This document shows positions 49,328-58,346 of a DNA stretch of 64,000 nucleotides, one piece after another. The stretch is taken from NCBI RefSeq assembly GCF_004361735.1, contig NZ_SNVV01000006.1:171288-235287 (forward strand). The letters are read 5' to 3'. Both the position numbers and the translations under genes were made by a program. Numbering within the stretch: the first letter of the stretch is position 1; each line of letters begins with the position of its first letter. Below the pieces are notes generated by a model that saw nothing but the letters and a program-made list of their open reading frames with translations, was not told where the DNA came from and made no database searches. Origin of the DNA: Azoarcus indigens (GTDB taxonomy: Bacteria; Pseudomonadota; Gammaproteobacteria; Burkholderiales; Rhodocyclaceae).

Positions 49328-50398
49328 ATGACCCAATCCCTGCTCTACATCGTCTATGGCGCGGACACTTACCACCGCGAAGCCCTGTTCAGCATCGCCA
49401 GCGCCTGTGCCCAGCTCGCCCGCGACAGCGGCGCGGGCGAGCGCATCGACATCCAGGTCTGGACCGACCGCCCCGAGCCCTACCAAGGACTGCCTGTCGC
49501 CGTACAGGCACTGTCGCCCGAGCAGCTGCAAGCCTGGCGCGGCCCGCATGGCTATCACTTCCGCGCCAAGCACGCCGTGCTGCGGGAGGCCCTGCGCGCG
49601 GCCGAACGGGCGATCCTGATCGACACCGATACCTTCTTCCACACCTCTCCCAGCGTCCTGTTCTCCTACCTCCAGCCGGGCGCGCTGCTCTGTAACCGCA
49701 TCGGCCCTGCCTACGGCGAGCGGCGGGAGGAGACGCTGTACGTCGCCCTGGCCTCCCGGCTGCAACAACGGGGCCAGGCAGACGACGGCATGCCCATGCT
49801 CAACTCCGGCGTAATAGGCCTGTGCCGGGAGGACGCCTGTCTCCTGGACCACTCGCTGGCCTTGATGGACGAGCTCTTTCCACACGCCCAGGGGGCTTAC
49901 ACGCTCGAAGAGTTCGTCCTTGCCGTCGCCTGCAGGGCCGCGGGCCTGACCTTGAAGGACTGTGCGGACGACATCCACCATTACTGGAGCCGGAAAGCGC
50001 TTTTCCGCGCCAAGATCGACGCCTGGCTGCAGAAGCACCGGGACCGCCTGCTGAACCCCGATGCGCTGGCGGACACCTTCCGGATCAGCAGCGAACTCCC
50101 GCGGCCACCGTCGCCAACCCGCCTGCGCATGAAGCTGATCACCTGTCTGCTGCCCCGCGCCCAGCGGCAGTTCGCCCGGGAACTGCTGTACGGCTGCTAT
50201 CCCTATCCCAACGAGTTCGACCGCGCCTGCGGTCCGGTGTGGTGGGAGAAGGCTGCGATCAATCTGCGGGAGCGGGACGCGAAAGCCGCCCCGGCCGCCT
50301 GGCTGCGGAATCCTCTGCTGCGCATGCTGCTAGGCAGCAATGCCGCCAGGATCACCGCGCACCTGAAGGCGCAGGGCCTGCTGGACGCGCCCCACTAG
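49328..50398 (+). CDS. Putative GT-A glycosyltransferase
   Basis: 356 residues without a family I can name. N-terminal LLYIVYGADTYHREALFSI, and AILIDTDTFFHTS, a DxD-type motif preceded by hydrophobic residues as in nucleotide-sugar transferases of GT-A fold. Then MLNSGVIGL, typical of glycogenin/GT8-like folds. The C-terminal third is basic and aromatic (CYPYPNEFDRACGPVWWEKAA). No membrane segment. Lying between the msbA-linked kinase-like gene and waaL, it probably adds a core sugar. Confidence 0.6.
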   Translation: MTQSLLYIVYGADTYHREALFSIASACAQLARDSGAGERIDIQVWTDRPEPYQGLPVAVQALSPEQLQAWRGPHGYHFRAKHAVLREALRAAERAILIDTDTFFHTSPSVLFSYLQPGALLCNRIGPAYGERREETLYVALASRLQQRGQADDGMPMLNSGVIGLCREDACLLDHSLALMDELFPHAQGAYTLEEFVLAVACRAAGLTLKDCADDIHHYWSRKALFRAKIDAWLQKHRDRLLNPDALADTFRISSELPRPPSPTRLRMKLITCLLPRAQRQFARELLYGCYPYPNEFDRACGPVWWEKAAINLRERDAKAAPAAWLRNPLLRMLLGSNAARITAHLKAQGLLDAPH

Positions 50399-50476
50399 CA
50401 AATTGAAGCAAATGCCGGCTTGTTCCTGGCGGCGCAATGGCAAACACTCGATCCACCCACACTCAAAACAATATCC

Positions 50477-51712
50477 ATGGATGCCAGGCTTCCCTCCCGC
50501 GGCAAGGGAATCGCTCCGCCGCCTCACCCCTTCGGCGCCCGCTGGGCGGGATGGCTGCAGGAGTACGTGCTGCCCACCGGCCTGCTGGTGCTCCTGACCG
50601 GCATGCTCTGGGCGGCGGAGCGGCCGGAGTACCACACGCTGTTCTACAGCCTGGTCGCCTTTCCGGCCTTCCTGCTTCTTTTCCACCAACGCGACGCTCT
50701 GACGGCCTTGCTGCGCTCGCCGATCTTCCTCGGCTTCCTCGCCTTCTCCGCTTACGTGATGCTCAGCATCGCCTGGTCGGACACGGACAAGTCGGTGGGC
50801 TCCATGCTGAAGCGCCCGCTCTACATTGCGCTGCTGTTCTTGGCGGCCACACAACTCGCCTTGAGCAATCCGCTCCGCCTGTCGAACGTCGTCCGGCTGG
50901 CCACGGCGGTAGCCAGCATCGGCGGGCTGCTAGCGCTGTTCTTGTTCTTTAATAGTGATGAGAGTCGCCTCGACGGCTACCGAGCACTATCCAACCCAAT
51001 CCTCACCGCCCATGTATTCGGTTTCTTTCTCGCAATCACGATAAGCACCCTCATTATCGAGGGCGTCGGAAGACGGCCTTGGCGAGTCTTTGCCCTACTG
51101 GTATTCATCGCGGCGATCCTGGCGACGGGCTCCCGCGGCGGCTTAGCGGCGGGCTCCGCCGCCGTGGTAACAGCAAGCGCCCTCTGGCCCAATCGTCGAG
51201 GCGCCGTCGCGTGTGCCATCCTGGTGGTCGGAACCCTTGCTATCGTCCTTGTGGCACCCGAGGTGATAACTCAACGAGGCCTTTCGCTGCGCCCGCAGAT
51301 CTGGGAGCAAGCCCTGAGCGAAATCCGGCAACGCCCCTGGCTAGGTTACGGCTATGACTCATATATCATGCTAACAGTGCCTGGAGTCACGGAGCGCTTT
51401 CCGGATACCCACAACATGCTGCTGGCCGTGCTGCGCCAAGAGGGCATCATCGGACTCGCCCTGTGGCTGGGCATGCACTTCGCCGCAGCCTGGAGCGCCT
51501 GGCGCTACCGGCAGCACCCGGCGGTGGTGGTCTGTGCGGTGGCCCTTGCGTCGGGCTTTACCGCCAGCCTGACGGAGGGGATTTCCTACCTTTCCCGCCC
51601 CAAGGAGCACTGGTTCCTCATCTGGATTCCCTTGTCCTTGCTTGCTGCGGCCTGCATCGAAGCCCGGCGGAACGAGCAGGCGGAAGGAGCGGAACCAGTT
51701 CGGCGAGGGTAA
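50477..51712 (+). CDS. waaL: O-antigen ligase / Wzy-type membrane protein
   Basis: 411 residues, about ten to twelve transmembrane helices with the periplasmic loop motif RPQIWEQALSEIRQRPWLGYGYDSY and PDTHNMLLAVLRQEGIIGL, which hold the conserved Arg and His of the Wzy_C/WaaL family. Downstream of msbA and core genes, so lipid A-core:O-antigen ligation in the periplasm is likely; an O-antigen polymerase is the alternative. ATG at 50477 is preferred over a start at 50420. Parts of the gene (about 50930-51110 and 51340-51380) are noticeably AT-richer than neighbours. Confidence 0.82.
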   Translation: MDARLPSRGKGIAPPPHPFGARWAGWLQEYVLPTGLLVLLTGMLWAAERPEYHTLFYSLVAFPAFLLLFHQRDALTALLRSPIFLGFLAFSAYVMLSIAWSDTDKSVGSMLKRPLYIALLFLAATQLALSNPLRLSNVVRLATAVASIGGLLALFLFFNSDESRLDGYRALSNPILTAHVFGFFLAITISTLIIEGVGRRPWRVFALLVFIAAILATGSRGGLAAGSAAVVTASALWPNRRGAVACAILVVGTLAIVLVAPEVITQRGLSLRPQIWEQALSEIRQRPWLGYGYDSYIMLTVPGVTERFPDTHNMLLAVLRQEGIIGLALWLGMHFAAAWSAWRYRQHPAVVVCAVALASGFTASLTEGISYLSRPKEHWFLIWIPLSLLAAACIEARRNEQAEGAEPVRRG

Positions 51713-51773
51713 GGCCAGGCGTCAGGCGCCGCCGCAGCTCCTGGCCGTGGAAGGGCAAGCCAGGGGGACCGGT

Positions 51774-52664
51774 TCAGGGGGCCCGCGAGAACAGGTAGCG
51801 CACTACGCCGCGCACCGTCTTGAGCGTCCAGCCACGCAGCGGCAATTGACCCAGCAGTTCGCGCGCAAGCGCCTTGTCCCTGCCGGCGGCCTTGAGGAAC
51901 AGCGAGTTCAGCAGGCGGCTGCGTACCGCGTCGTAGGCCGGGTGGGCGGCATACTCGCCGTAGGTGCGCAGCAAGCTGTCACTCATGAAACGCAGGTTCT
52001 TGTAGGTGTTGGTGGCGTGCTTGCGATATTGCGCCATCAGCACCGGAATACGGTCGATGTAATAGCCGGCGGCGGTCAGCTTGAGCCAGATATAGACATC
52101 CTCGAGTCGAATATCGGGGTTGAAGCCGCCGACCTTCTCCAGCGCCTCCTTGCGGAACATGAGGGTAGCAGTCGGCGGGATGGGCTTGCGCTGGAGAAAA
52201 ACGTCGTCGAAATCAATGTGCTGGGGGCCGAGATCGCGCTGCTTCTGCTCTGCATCCGGGTAGGGGCTGCCATCGGCATGGATGAACTCGATGTTGCCTC
52301 CGCACAGCCCTACCTCCGGCTTGTCGGCCATGTAGGCGACCTGCACGGCGATGCGCGTGGGCAGCATGATGTCATCCGAACCGAAAGGCGCGACGTATAT
52401 GCCCTGGGCACGCGCGATTGCGTCGTTCAGCGTGCGAGTGAGCCCTTGATTGCGCTGCTCACGGAAATCGAAGCCGTGCTTCGCCTGCAGGCCCCGGATG
52501 CGCGAGACGCTGTCGTCGGTGGAGCCATCGTCCACCACCAGCAGTTCGATCGGCGAGTAGGTCTGGTTAAGCACGCTCTCGATCGCGGCTTCGATGTAAG
52601 GCCCATGGTTATAGGAAGCGATGATTACCGTTACCAGCGGACCGGCCTTGTCCTGAACATTCAT
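51774..52664 (-). CDS. Glycosyltransferase family 2
   Basis: 296 residues: LVTVIIASYNHGPYIEAAIESVL and LLVVDDGSTDDS (nucleotide binding), FGSDDIMLP (DxD-type), CGGNIEFIHADG, RLEDVYIWLKL (catalytic ED-like). A GT-A fold, processive polymerase features absent. Last gene of the minus-strand surface-glycan operon; its start is 1 bp from the preceding stop. Donor and acceptor unknown. Converges on waaL (61 bp). Confidence 0.85.
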   Translation of the reverse strand: MNVQDKAGPLVTVIIASYNHGPYIEAAIESVLNQTYSPIELLVVDDGSTDDSVSRIRGLQAKHGFDFREQRNQGLTRTLNDAIARAQGIYVAPFGSDDIMLPTRIAVQVAYMADKPEVGLCGGNIEFIHADGSPYPDAEQKQRDLGPQHIDFDDVFLQRKPIPPTATLMFRKEALEKVGGFNPDIRLEDVYIWLKLTAAGYYIDRIPVLMAQYRKHATNTYKNLRFMSDSLLRTYGEYAAHPAYDAVRSRLLNSLFLKAAGRDKALARELLGQLPLRGWTLKTVRGVVRYLFSRAP

Positions 52665-52665
52665 G

Positions 52666-53622
52666 TCACCACCCCAGCCTCAGTCTCAGGGCCTCCAGCC
52701 AGCCTGGCGGCTGGGCCGGACGCAATGCGGGTTGCAGCGCCTGGGCGACGCGCTCGCCGATGCGCTCGAAGCTGTAGTCCCGCTCCACCAGCGCCTGCCC
52801 AGCCGCAGCAATCCGCGAGGCCAGCGCCGGATCGTTTCGCAAGCGGGCGAGCTTCTCCCGGAGTTCCGCCACCGAGCGGTAAAGGACGAGGTTCTCCATG
52901 TCGGCGAAGCCCAGGGCGGCATTCTCCTCGTTCCCCTGGTCGTAGGCGCACAGCACGCAACCGCAGGCCATGGCCTCGAAATTCTTGATCATGTATTCGC
53001 CCATGCCCACGTCCGCGCTGACGAAAAAACGGATGCGGTTCAGCATGGCCAGGTAATCGTCGCCCGAATTGGTCCTCACCGCCTGCAGCGGCTCGCAGCG
53101 GCCGATCTCCTCGAGCATCGCTTTGCGCTCCTTGTAGATCCCGCTCTTGGTGCTGCCGACGAAACCCAGTTCGATGTCGCGCTCGCCCCCGAGGTTGCCT
53201 AACAACTCCTGGTCGTAGCCCTTGGGCACGAACACCGCATCCACCCCTTCCGCCTGCAGTTTCCGGCTCACGCCGAAGCCGGAGCAGATCACCCGGGCGG
53301 CCGGCAACCGACGGTAATGACGGCTGAACTTGCCACGGTACTTGCAGGGGAAGTAGTTCTGCCAGGCGTCATGCTCCAGGATCACCAGGTTCGGCACGCT
53401 CCGGATGAACGCGGCCTGACGCATCTCCTTCTTGAAGCGCAGGAAGAACAGGATGCGCTGGTAGCGCGACGTCTCCACCTTTTCGGCGAAATAGCGACGC
53501 AGGTCAGCCTGCTCGTCGTCGTCGAGCCAACGCAATTCGCAGTCACAGTGGGCAGCGACACTCTGGTACAGGCGATCCAGAATGACACGCTGCTCCTTTT
53601 GCAGCAGGAAAAGGACTTTCAT
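52666..53622 (-). CDS. Putative glycosyltransferase (GT-B, CgeB-like)
   Basis: 318 residues. LVILEHDAWQNYFPCKYRGKFS and VICSGFGVSRKLQAEGVDAVFVPKGYD in the N-terminal half, then ELGFVGSTKSGIYKERKAML and FFVSADVGMGEYMIKNFEAMACGCVLCAYDQG, the E-x7-type donor-binding region of Glyco_trans_1_2 proteins. Such proteins often act on surface polysaccharide. Between the DUF6625 gene (6 bp) and GT2 (1 bp). Confidence 0.75.
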   Translation of the reverse strand: MKVLFLLQKEQRVILDRLYQSVAAHCDCELRWLDDDEQADLRRYFAEKVETSRYQRILFFLRFKKEMRQAAFIRSVPNLVILEHDAWQNYFPCKYRGKFSRHYRRLPAARVICSGFGVSRKLQAEGVDAVFVPKGYDQELLGNLGGERDIELGFVGSTKSGIYKERKAMLEEIGRCEPLQAVRTNSGDDYLAMLNRIRFFVSADVGMGEYMIKNFEAMACGCVLCAYDQGNEENAALGFADMENLVLYRSVAELREKLARLRNDPALASRIAAAGQALVERDYSFERIGERVAQALQPALRPAQPPGWLEALRLRLGW

Positions 53623-53628
53623 CTTCGG

Positions 53629-54516
53629 TTAGGACGGCTCAAGCGGAGCAAAGCCGCTGGTACTGACCTGCCATGCCGGCAGGCGCGCGACTTGGGGATA
53701 AGCGGCGATATCGGCGGCGGGGATGCGCTTCCATTCGTCGCCCTTCCACATCAGGAAATGCACGTAGGGGAAACGACGCTCGCCGTCGCGGTCGTTGGTC
53801 AACGCTCCGTCGCGCCAGAACCAACGCTTCGGGTAGTTCCGCGTGCCATCCACCCAGGGCAGTTTGGCATCCGGAGTACTGTATGACTCGATGAATTCCG
53901 CGCGCCGGAACCACGGATTCAATTGCGCCGCAAGACGGGCCAGCATGCGCGGCCAGTTCTTGCGCCGGATGAATATCCGGCTGAAGGCGCCCTCGTCGAA
54001 TCCCAGGTGCTCCGGCGCACTCAGGCGCGCCTGCCAATCGGGCACGCGGAAGAATAGCTCCCGCATTTCCCGCGTATTGCGCACCAGGCAACAATGACCG
54101 GAAATGCGCCGTTCATGAGTGGAAAACAGGTCCTTGCGCGCCAGCCTCCCGGCAGTGAAATAAGCCCGCAGATCCCCCAGGATCAGATCGAGATCGCCGA
54201 AAGCCCAGAAATCGTAGCCAGCCAGATCCGCTTGATGGATGTAGCCGAGTGCGGGCTTGAGGTCACACAGTTTGTAGGGGCTGGATGGCGCGAAGGGAAT
54301 ACCGAGGGCACCCGCCACCCGGACGCAATAATCCGCGTAGCTGACCGAGACGACGCGCACGTTGGGCGGCAGTCCCTCCAGCTCGCCGCAGTCGGAGAAC
54401 AACAGCCAGTCCACCGTGGGGTTCGCCCGGCAGCTGGCAAGGAAGAACGGCATCCAGAACGGCCAGCGGCCAAAATACGGGATGACGAAGCAAATCGAGG
54501 GTTCTCGGGTAGTCAT
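53629..54516 (-). CDS. DUF6625-type putative glycosyltransferase
   Basis: 295 residues. The N-terminus ICFVIPYFGRWPFWMPFFLASCRANPTVDWLLFSD is characteristic of this uncharacterised family; YDFWAFGDLDLILGDLRAYF contains a DxD motif and GHCCLVRNTREMR follows, as in GT-A transferases. The C-terminal WYDG-type part reads PYVHFLMWKGDEW. ATG overlaps the stop of the GT4 gene (ATGA). Specificity unknown. Confidence 0.7.
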   Translation of the reverse strand: MTTREPSICFVIPYFGRWPFWMPFFLASCRANPTVDWLLFSDCGELEGLPPNVRVVSVSYADYCVRVAGALGIPFAPSSPYKLCDLKPALGYIHQADLAGYDFWAFGDLDLILGDLRAYFTAGRLARKDLFSTHERRISGHCCLVRNTREMRELFFRVPDWQARLSAPEHLGFDEGAFSRIFIRRKNWPRMLARLAAQLNPWFRRAEFIESYSTPDAKLPWVDGTRNYPKRWFWRDGALTNDRDGERRFPYVHFLMWKGDEWKRIPAADIAAYPQVARLPAWQVSTSGFAPLEPS

Positions 54517-55652
54517 GCGTGATTCGTAGGGCCGAGCACCGCTCGCACCATCGGGAGAGCAAAGAAGCGGCTGCGTGCGGCCTCATCCGAAAAGGCCGTG
54601 CGCACCCGCGCCAAGGCGGTCTGTGTTGCAGCCCGGCGCCGTTCGGGCTGCCAGGCGGCCTGCTCAAGCAGGAGCATGGCAAGGGCGGCGTCATCTCCCA
54701 ACTGAAACAGGGCACCGCACTCCCCGACGACTTCCGGCGCACCGCCGCAATTCGTGGCGATCACCGGCACCTCCGCCGCCATCGCCTCCAGCAGCACCAT
54801 GCCGAAGGGCTCATGATCGGAGCTCAGCGCAAACACGTCGAACGCGGGGAAAGCCTTCCAGGCTTCGGGAAGTTGGCCGAGGAAGCGGACCTGCTCCGCG
54901 ATTCCCAGCTCGGCAGCCTGCGCCTTGAGCGTCTGCTCCAGCCTGCCCTTGCCGAGGATGACCAGCAGCGCCCCGGCCGGGAGCGCATTGCGGGCGCGGG
55001 CGAAGGCGCGCAGCAGGGTCGCTTGGTCCTTGTCCGGGTGCAGGCGGCCGACGTTGCCGATGACGAAGGCCTCCTGCGGCAGGCCGAGGCGCTCCCTTGC
55101 CGCGGCGCGGGTCAGCAATCCACCGCGTACCGCATCCACATCGATGCGGTTGTGCAACGTTTCGATCCGGTCCGCCGGCCAGGACGGCACGCCGCGGCGA
55201 ATATCGTCGCGGATGGCGTCCGAGACGCCGAGCAGCCCTAGCCGTTTGTGGAAGCAGCGGGCGAACAGCTTGTGCGTCAGGCGTTCGTAATCGCCGAAAG
55301 CGTGGTGCACGCCGATCACCGGCAGCGAAGTGCCCCAGCAGGCAATGTGGATGGGCTTGAAGCGGTGGGCGAGGATCAGCCGCACGTCACGCGCGGCGAC
55401 GATCTCGCGCAGCCTGCGCATCGCGTCCAGCTTGAGGCCGCGCACGTCGCGGCCGTCGTAGTCGAAGAAAATGACTTCATCCGAAGCGGATTGTGCCGCC
55501 ACCGTTTCATCGGGCGGATCCGTCAGGTAGACCGTGGTGACTTGGTAGGGAGTATCGCGGAACAGCACCGCGTACTGCCGCGCCACATCGGCGAAGGGGC
55601 CGTAGTGGCAGTGGCAGAACTGCAGGATGCGGGGGCCAGCCAGATCGCTCAC
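54513..55652 (-). CDS. Glycosyltransferase family 4
   Basis: 379 residues from a GTG at 55652 that overlaps the carbamoyltransferase stop. N-terminal ILQFCHCHYGPFADVARQYA, LPVIGVHHAFGDYERLTHK, then FVIGNVGRLHPDKDQATLLRAFA and the donor site SSDHEPFGMVLLEAMAAEVPVIATNCGGAPEVV (E-x7-E). GT-B fold. The frame stays open upstream inside the carbamoyltransferase gene, but homology begins only here. Likely adds a residue to LPS core or O-antigen. Confidence 0.87.
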   Translation of the reverse strand: MSDLAGPRILQFCHCHYGPFADVARQYAVLFRDTPYQVTTVYLTDPPDETVAAQSASDEVIFFDYDGRDVRGLKLDAMRRLREIVAARDVRLILAHRFKPIHIACWGTSLPVIGVHHAFGDYERLTHKLFARCFHKRLGLLGVSDAIRDDIRRGVPSWPADRIETLHNRIDVDAVRGGLLTRAAARERLGLPQEAFVIGNVGRLHPDKDQATLLRAFARARNALPAGALLVILGKGRLEQTLKAQAAELGIAEQVRFLGQLPEAWKAFPAFDVFALSSDHEPFGMVLLEAMAAEVPVIATNCGGAPEVVGECGALFQLGDDAALAMLLLEQAAWQPERRRAATQTALARVRTAFSDEAARSRFFALPMVRAVLGPTNHA

Positions 55653-57406
55653 GCCAGACCCAGTGCAGCGTCGGCGCCGTCCTTCACCACCAGGATGTCT
55701 TCCATGATCAGATACTGCAGGTCGGAGCCGAAGAACATGTTCAGCGCGTCCGTGGGCGAGCAGATCATCGGTTCGCCGCGCCGGTTGAGCGAGGTGTTCA
55801 GCGCCACGCCGTTTCCGGTCAGCTTCTCCAGCTCGACCATCAGATCGTAGTAGCGGGGATTGAACTCGCGCCGCAGCACCTGGGCGCGGGCGGTGCCGTC
55901 CTCGTGCACCACTTCCGGCACCCGCTCCTTCCATTCCTCGGCGACCTCGAAGGTAAAGGTCATGAAGGGCGAGGGATGCTCCGTCTGCAGCATCTGGGGG
56001 CCGACGGTATCCAGCATGCTGGGGCAGAAGGGCCGCCAGCGCTCACGGAACTTGATCTGCTCGTTGATACGGTCTGCCACCCCCGGCGCACTCGGGCAGC
56101 CTAGGATCGAACGCCCGCCCAGCGCACGCGGGCCGAACTCCATCCGCCCCTGGAACCACGCGACCGGCTGGCCGGCAGCGAGAATACGGGCGATGCGCTC
56201 AGGCACCGCCTCTATCTTCTGCCACGCCGGCCTCGCCGCGTGCTTGGCGCAAGCGGCGATGACCTCCTCGTTGGTGTAGCTGGGGCCGAGATACACATGC
56301 TCCATCTTCTCGACCGGCACGCCGCGCGCCTGGGACACGTAAGAAGCCGCACCCACCGCCGTCCCGGAGTCGCCGGAGGCCGGCTGCACGAACAGCTCCT
56401 TCACCTCCGGCCGGGCGATGATCTTCTGGTTGAGCTTGACGTTGAGCGCCCCGCCGCCGGCAAAAGCCAGCTTGCCGGTCTCGCGCAGGATGTCGCCGAG
56501 GTAGTAATCCATCATCTGCAGCGCGAGATCCTCGAACAGCTTCTGGATACTGGCCGCATAGTGGATGTAGGGATCGTCGGCGACATCGCCTTCGCGCTTG
56601 GGGCCCAGCCAGTCGATGAGCTTGGGCGAGAAATAGTAGCCCTTGCCCTTCTCCTTGTAGCGGCGGAAACCGATCACGTTGGCGTAGTCGGTGTTGATTA
56701 CCAGTTCGCCGTTCTCGAACTCGGCCAGGCGGGAAAAATCGTACTTCTCCGCGTCGCCATAGGGCGCCATGCCCATCACTTTGTACTCGCCGTCGAGCAT
56801 GTCGAAGCCGAGGTACTCAGTGAGCGCGCCGTACAGGCCACCGAGCGAATCCGGGTCGTAGAACTCCTTGATCTTGTGGATCCTGCCGTTCTCGCCCCAG
56901 CCGAAGAAGGTGGTGGCGTACTCGCCCTTGCCGTCAATGCCCATGATCGCCGTCTTCTCCTTGAAACCGGAGCAGTGGTAAGCGCTGGAGGCGTGGGTGA
57001 GGTGGTGCTCGACCGGCACCAGTTCGACCTTCTTCAGATCGAAACCCAACTGCTGCAGGCACCACTGGATGCGTCTGCGATAGCGGTAGAAGCGGCGATT
57101 GCCCATCAGGATCGCATCCAGCCCCCGGTCCGGCGCGTACCAATAGCGCTTCGCGTAATGCCAGCGGGCCTTGTCGGCCAGACTGATCGGCGCGAAGGGG
57201 ATCGCCACGATGTCGACGTCCTTGGGCTTGATTCCCGCGAAATCCAGGCAGAAGCGCGCCGACTCGTAGGGCATCCGGTTCTTCGCGTGCTTGTCGCGCA
57301 CAAAGCGCTCCTCCTCCGCCGCGGCGACCAGCTTGCCGTCGATGTAGAGCGCTGCGGAAGGATCGTGGGTCAGGGCGCCGGAAAGGCCGAGAACGGTTAG
57401 GGACAA
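55649..57406 (-). CDS. wapO: Carbamoyltransferase (NodU/CmcH family), WapO-like
   Basis: 585 residues. N-terminal YgjD/Kae1-like carbamoyl-adenylate domain: VLGLSGALTHDPSAALYIDGKLVAAAEEERFVRDKHA, VEHHLTHASSAYHCSGF (metal-binding histidines), MGIDGKGEYATTFFG; C-terminal domain with GRMEFGPRALGGRSIL and NTSLNRRGEPMICSPTDAL. It resembles, from memory, P. aeruginosa PA5005/WapO, which carbamoylates HepII of the LPS core. The best start is TTG at 57406 with GAGG 7 nt upstream; another TTG at 57412 is possible. First gene of the operon running down to 51774. Confidence 0.85.
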   Translation of the reverse strand: MSLTVLGLSGALTHDPSAALYIDGKLVAAAEEERFVRDKHAKNRMPYESARFCLDFAGIKPKDVDIVAIPFAPISLADKARWHYAKRYWYAPDRGLDAILMGNRRFYRYRRRIQWCLQQLGFDLKKVELVPVEHHLTHASSAYHCSGFKEKTAIMGIDGKGEYATTFFGWGENGRIHKIKEFYDPDSLGGLYGALTEYLGFDMLDGEYKVMGMAPYGDAEKYDFSRLAEFENGELVINTDYANVIGFRRYKEKGKGYYFSPKLIDWLGPKREGDVADDPYIHYAASIQKLFEDLALQMMDYYLGDILRETGKLAFAGGGALNVKLNQKIIARPEVKELFVQPASGDSGTAVGAASYVSQARGVPVEKMEHVYLGPSYTNEEVIAACAKHAARPAWQKIEAVPERIARILAAGQPVAWFQGRMEFGPRALGGRSILGCPSAPGVADRINEQIKFRERWRPFCPSMLDTVGPQMLQTEHPSPFMTFTFEVAEEWKERVPEVVHEDGTARAQVLRREFNPRYYDLMVELEKLTGNGVALNTSLNRRGEPMICSPTDALNMFFGSDLQYLIMEDILVVKDGADAALGLA

Positions 57407-57549
57407 AGGCAAACCTCGTCAGGGGACAGCAGCCGTATAAGGCCGATAAATCAACAGGTGAAGCGGCGGATTATACCCCGCCCAGCGAAGCGTCTCCGTC
57501 AGCGGCGGGTGCTACAATCGCGCCGCTCCAGCAAATCGCCCCCTTTCAA

Positions 57550-58260
57550 ATGCCCCTCTCTCCGCGACGTACCACCCACCCTCAATTGGATGTGGACGCT
57601 GTACTTTGCATCAGCCTTCGCCACCGGGAAGACAGACGGGCGATGATCCTGGATGAGTTCCGCAAAAGCGGGCTGGAGATTGAATTCGTGCTGGTGGACA
57701 AGGACGAGGAAGACGCCCAGCGGGGCTGCTTCCACTCCCACCAGCGCTGCGCCCGCATCGTGGTCGAACGCAACTACAAAAACGCTCTGGTGCTGGAAGA
57801 TGACGCCACGCTGGAGGCGTTTCCGCCCAAGACGATTTCCCGCCTCAACCGCTTCCTCCGCACGCGGCATCCCGAGTTACTGCACCTCGGCGTAATCCTG
57901 GGCAAACTGTGGCTGACGTGGACACCGGGTATCGCACGCTGCCGCGCCGCGGGCGCCCATGCCTACATCATTTCCCGCGCTGCCAGCGAAAAGCTGCTGC
58001 ATTACCGCTTCGAAGGCATAGGCATCGATACGCTATACCGACGCCAGTTCAAGCAGTACTGCGCCTTCCCCATGCTCTCCAGCCAGCAGCCCCGGCACAT
58101 CGCAGGAAGCGACATCGAATCCGCGCGGGAGAAGGTCACGCTGGAGGAGAAAGGCGTCTCGCGCGAAGGTCCCGGCATGAACTGGCACGCCAACCGACGC
58201 AAACAGTACAGGCTGGCGGTAGCCAATCTGTGGAAGACAGCGCTCCGCCTGCAGCAGTAA
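57550..58260 (+). CDS. Glycosyltransferase family 25
   Basis: 236 residues with the GT25 pattern: VLCISLRHREDRRAMILDEF at the start, FHSHQRCARIVVERNYKNALVLEDDATLE (acidic motif EDDA), and GAHAYIISRAASEKLL. GT25 enzymes add galactose or other residues in lipooligosaccharide. Divergent from the carbamoyltransferase operon (143 bp), convergent with the epimerase gene. ATG at 57550 has no strong ribosome site. Confidence 0.85.
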   Translation: MPLSPRRTTHPQLDVDAVLCISLRHREDRRAMILDEFRKSGLEIEFVLVDKDEEDAQRGCFHSHQRCARIVVERNYKNALVLEDDATLEAFPPKTISRLNRFLRTRHPELLHLGVILGKLWLTWTPGIARCRAAGAHAYIISRAASEKLLHYRFEGIGIDTLYRRQFKQYCAFPMLSSQQPRHIAGSDIESAREKVTLEEKGVSREGPGMNWHANRRKQYRLAVANLWKTALRLQQ

Positions 58261-58283
58261 GCGCGAAATGTCTCGGCCGGCAA

Positions 58284-58318
58284 AAAAGGCCTCGACCTCT
58301 GCCGATGGATCGCCTTTT
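58284..58318 (+). terminator. Candidate terminator between GT25 and epimerase genes
   Basis: AAAAGGC (58284-58290) pairs with GCCTTTT (58312-58318), 21-nt loop with some inner pairing. T-runs appear on both strands, so it could end both convergent genes. Loop is long, hence moderate confidence. Confidence 0.4.
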
Positions 58319-58346
58319 CCCTAGGGCTTTCCATAGCGCCCTGCGC

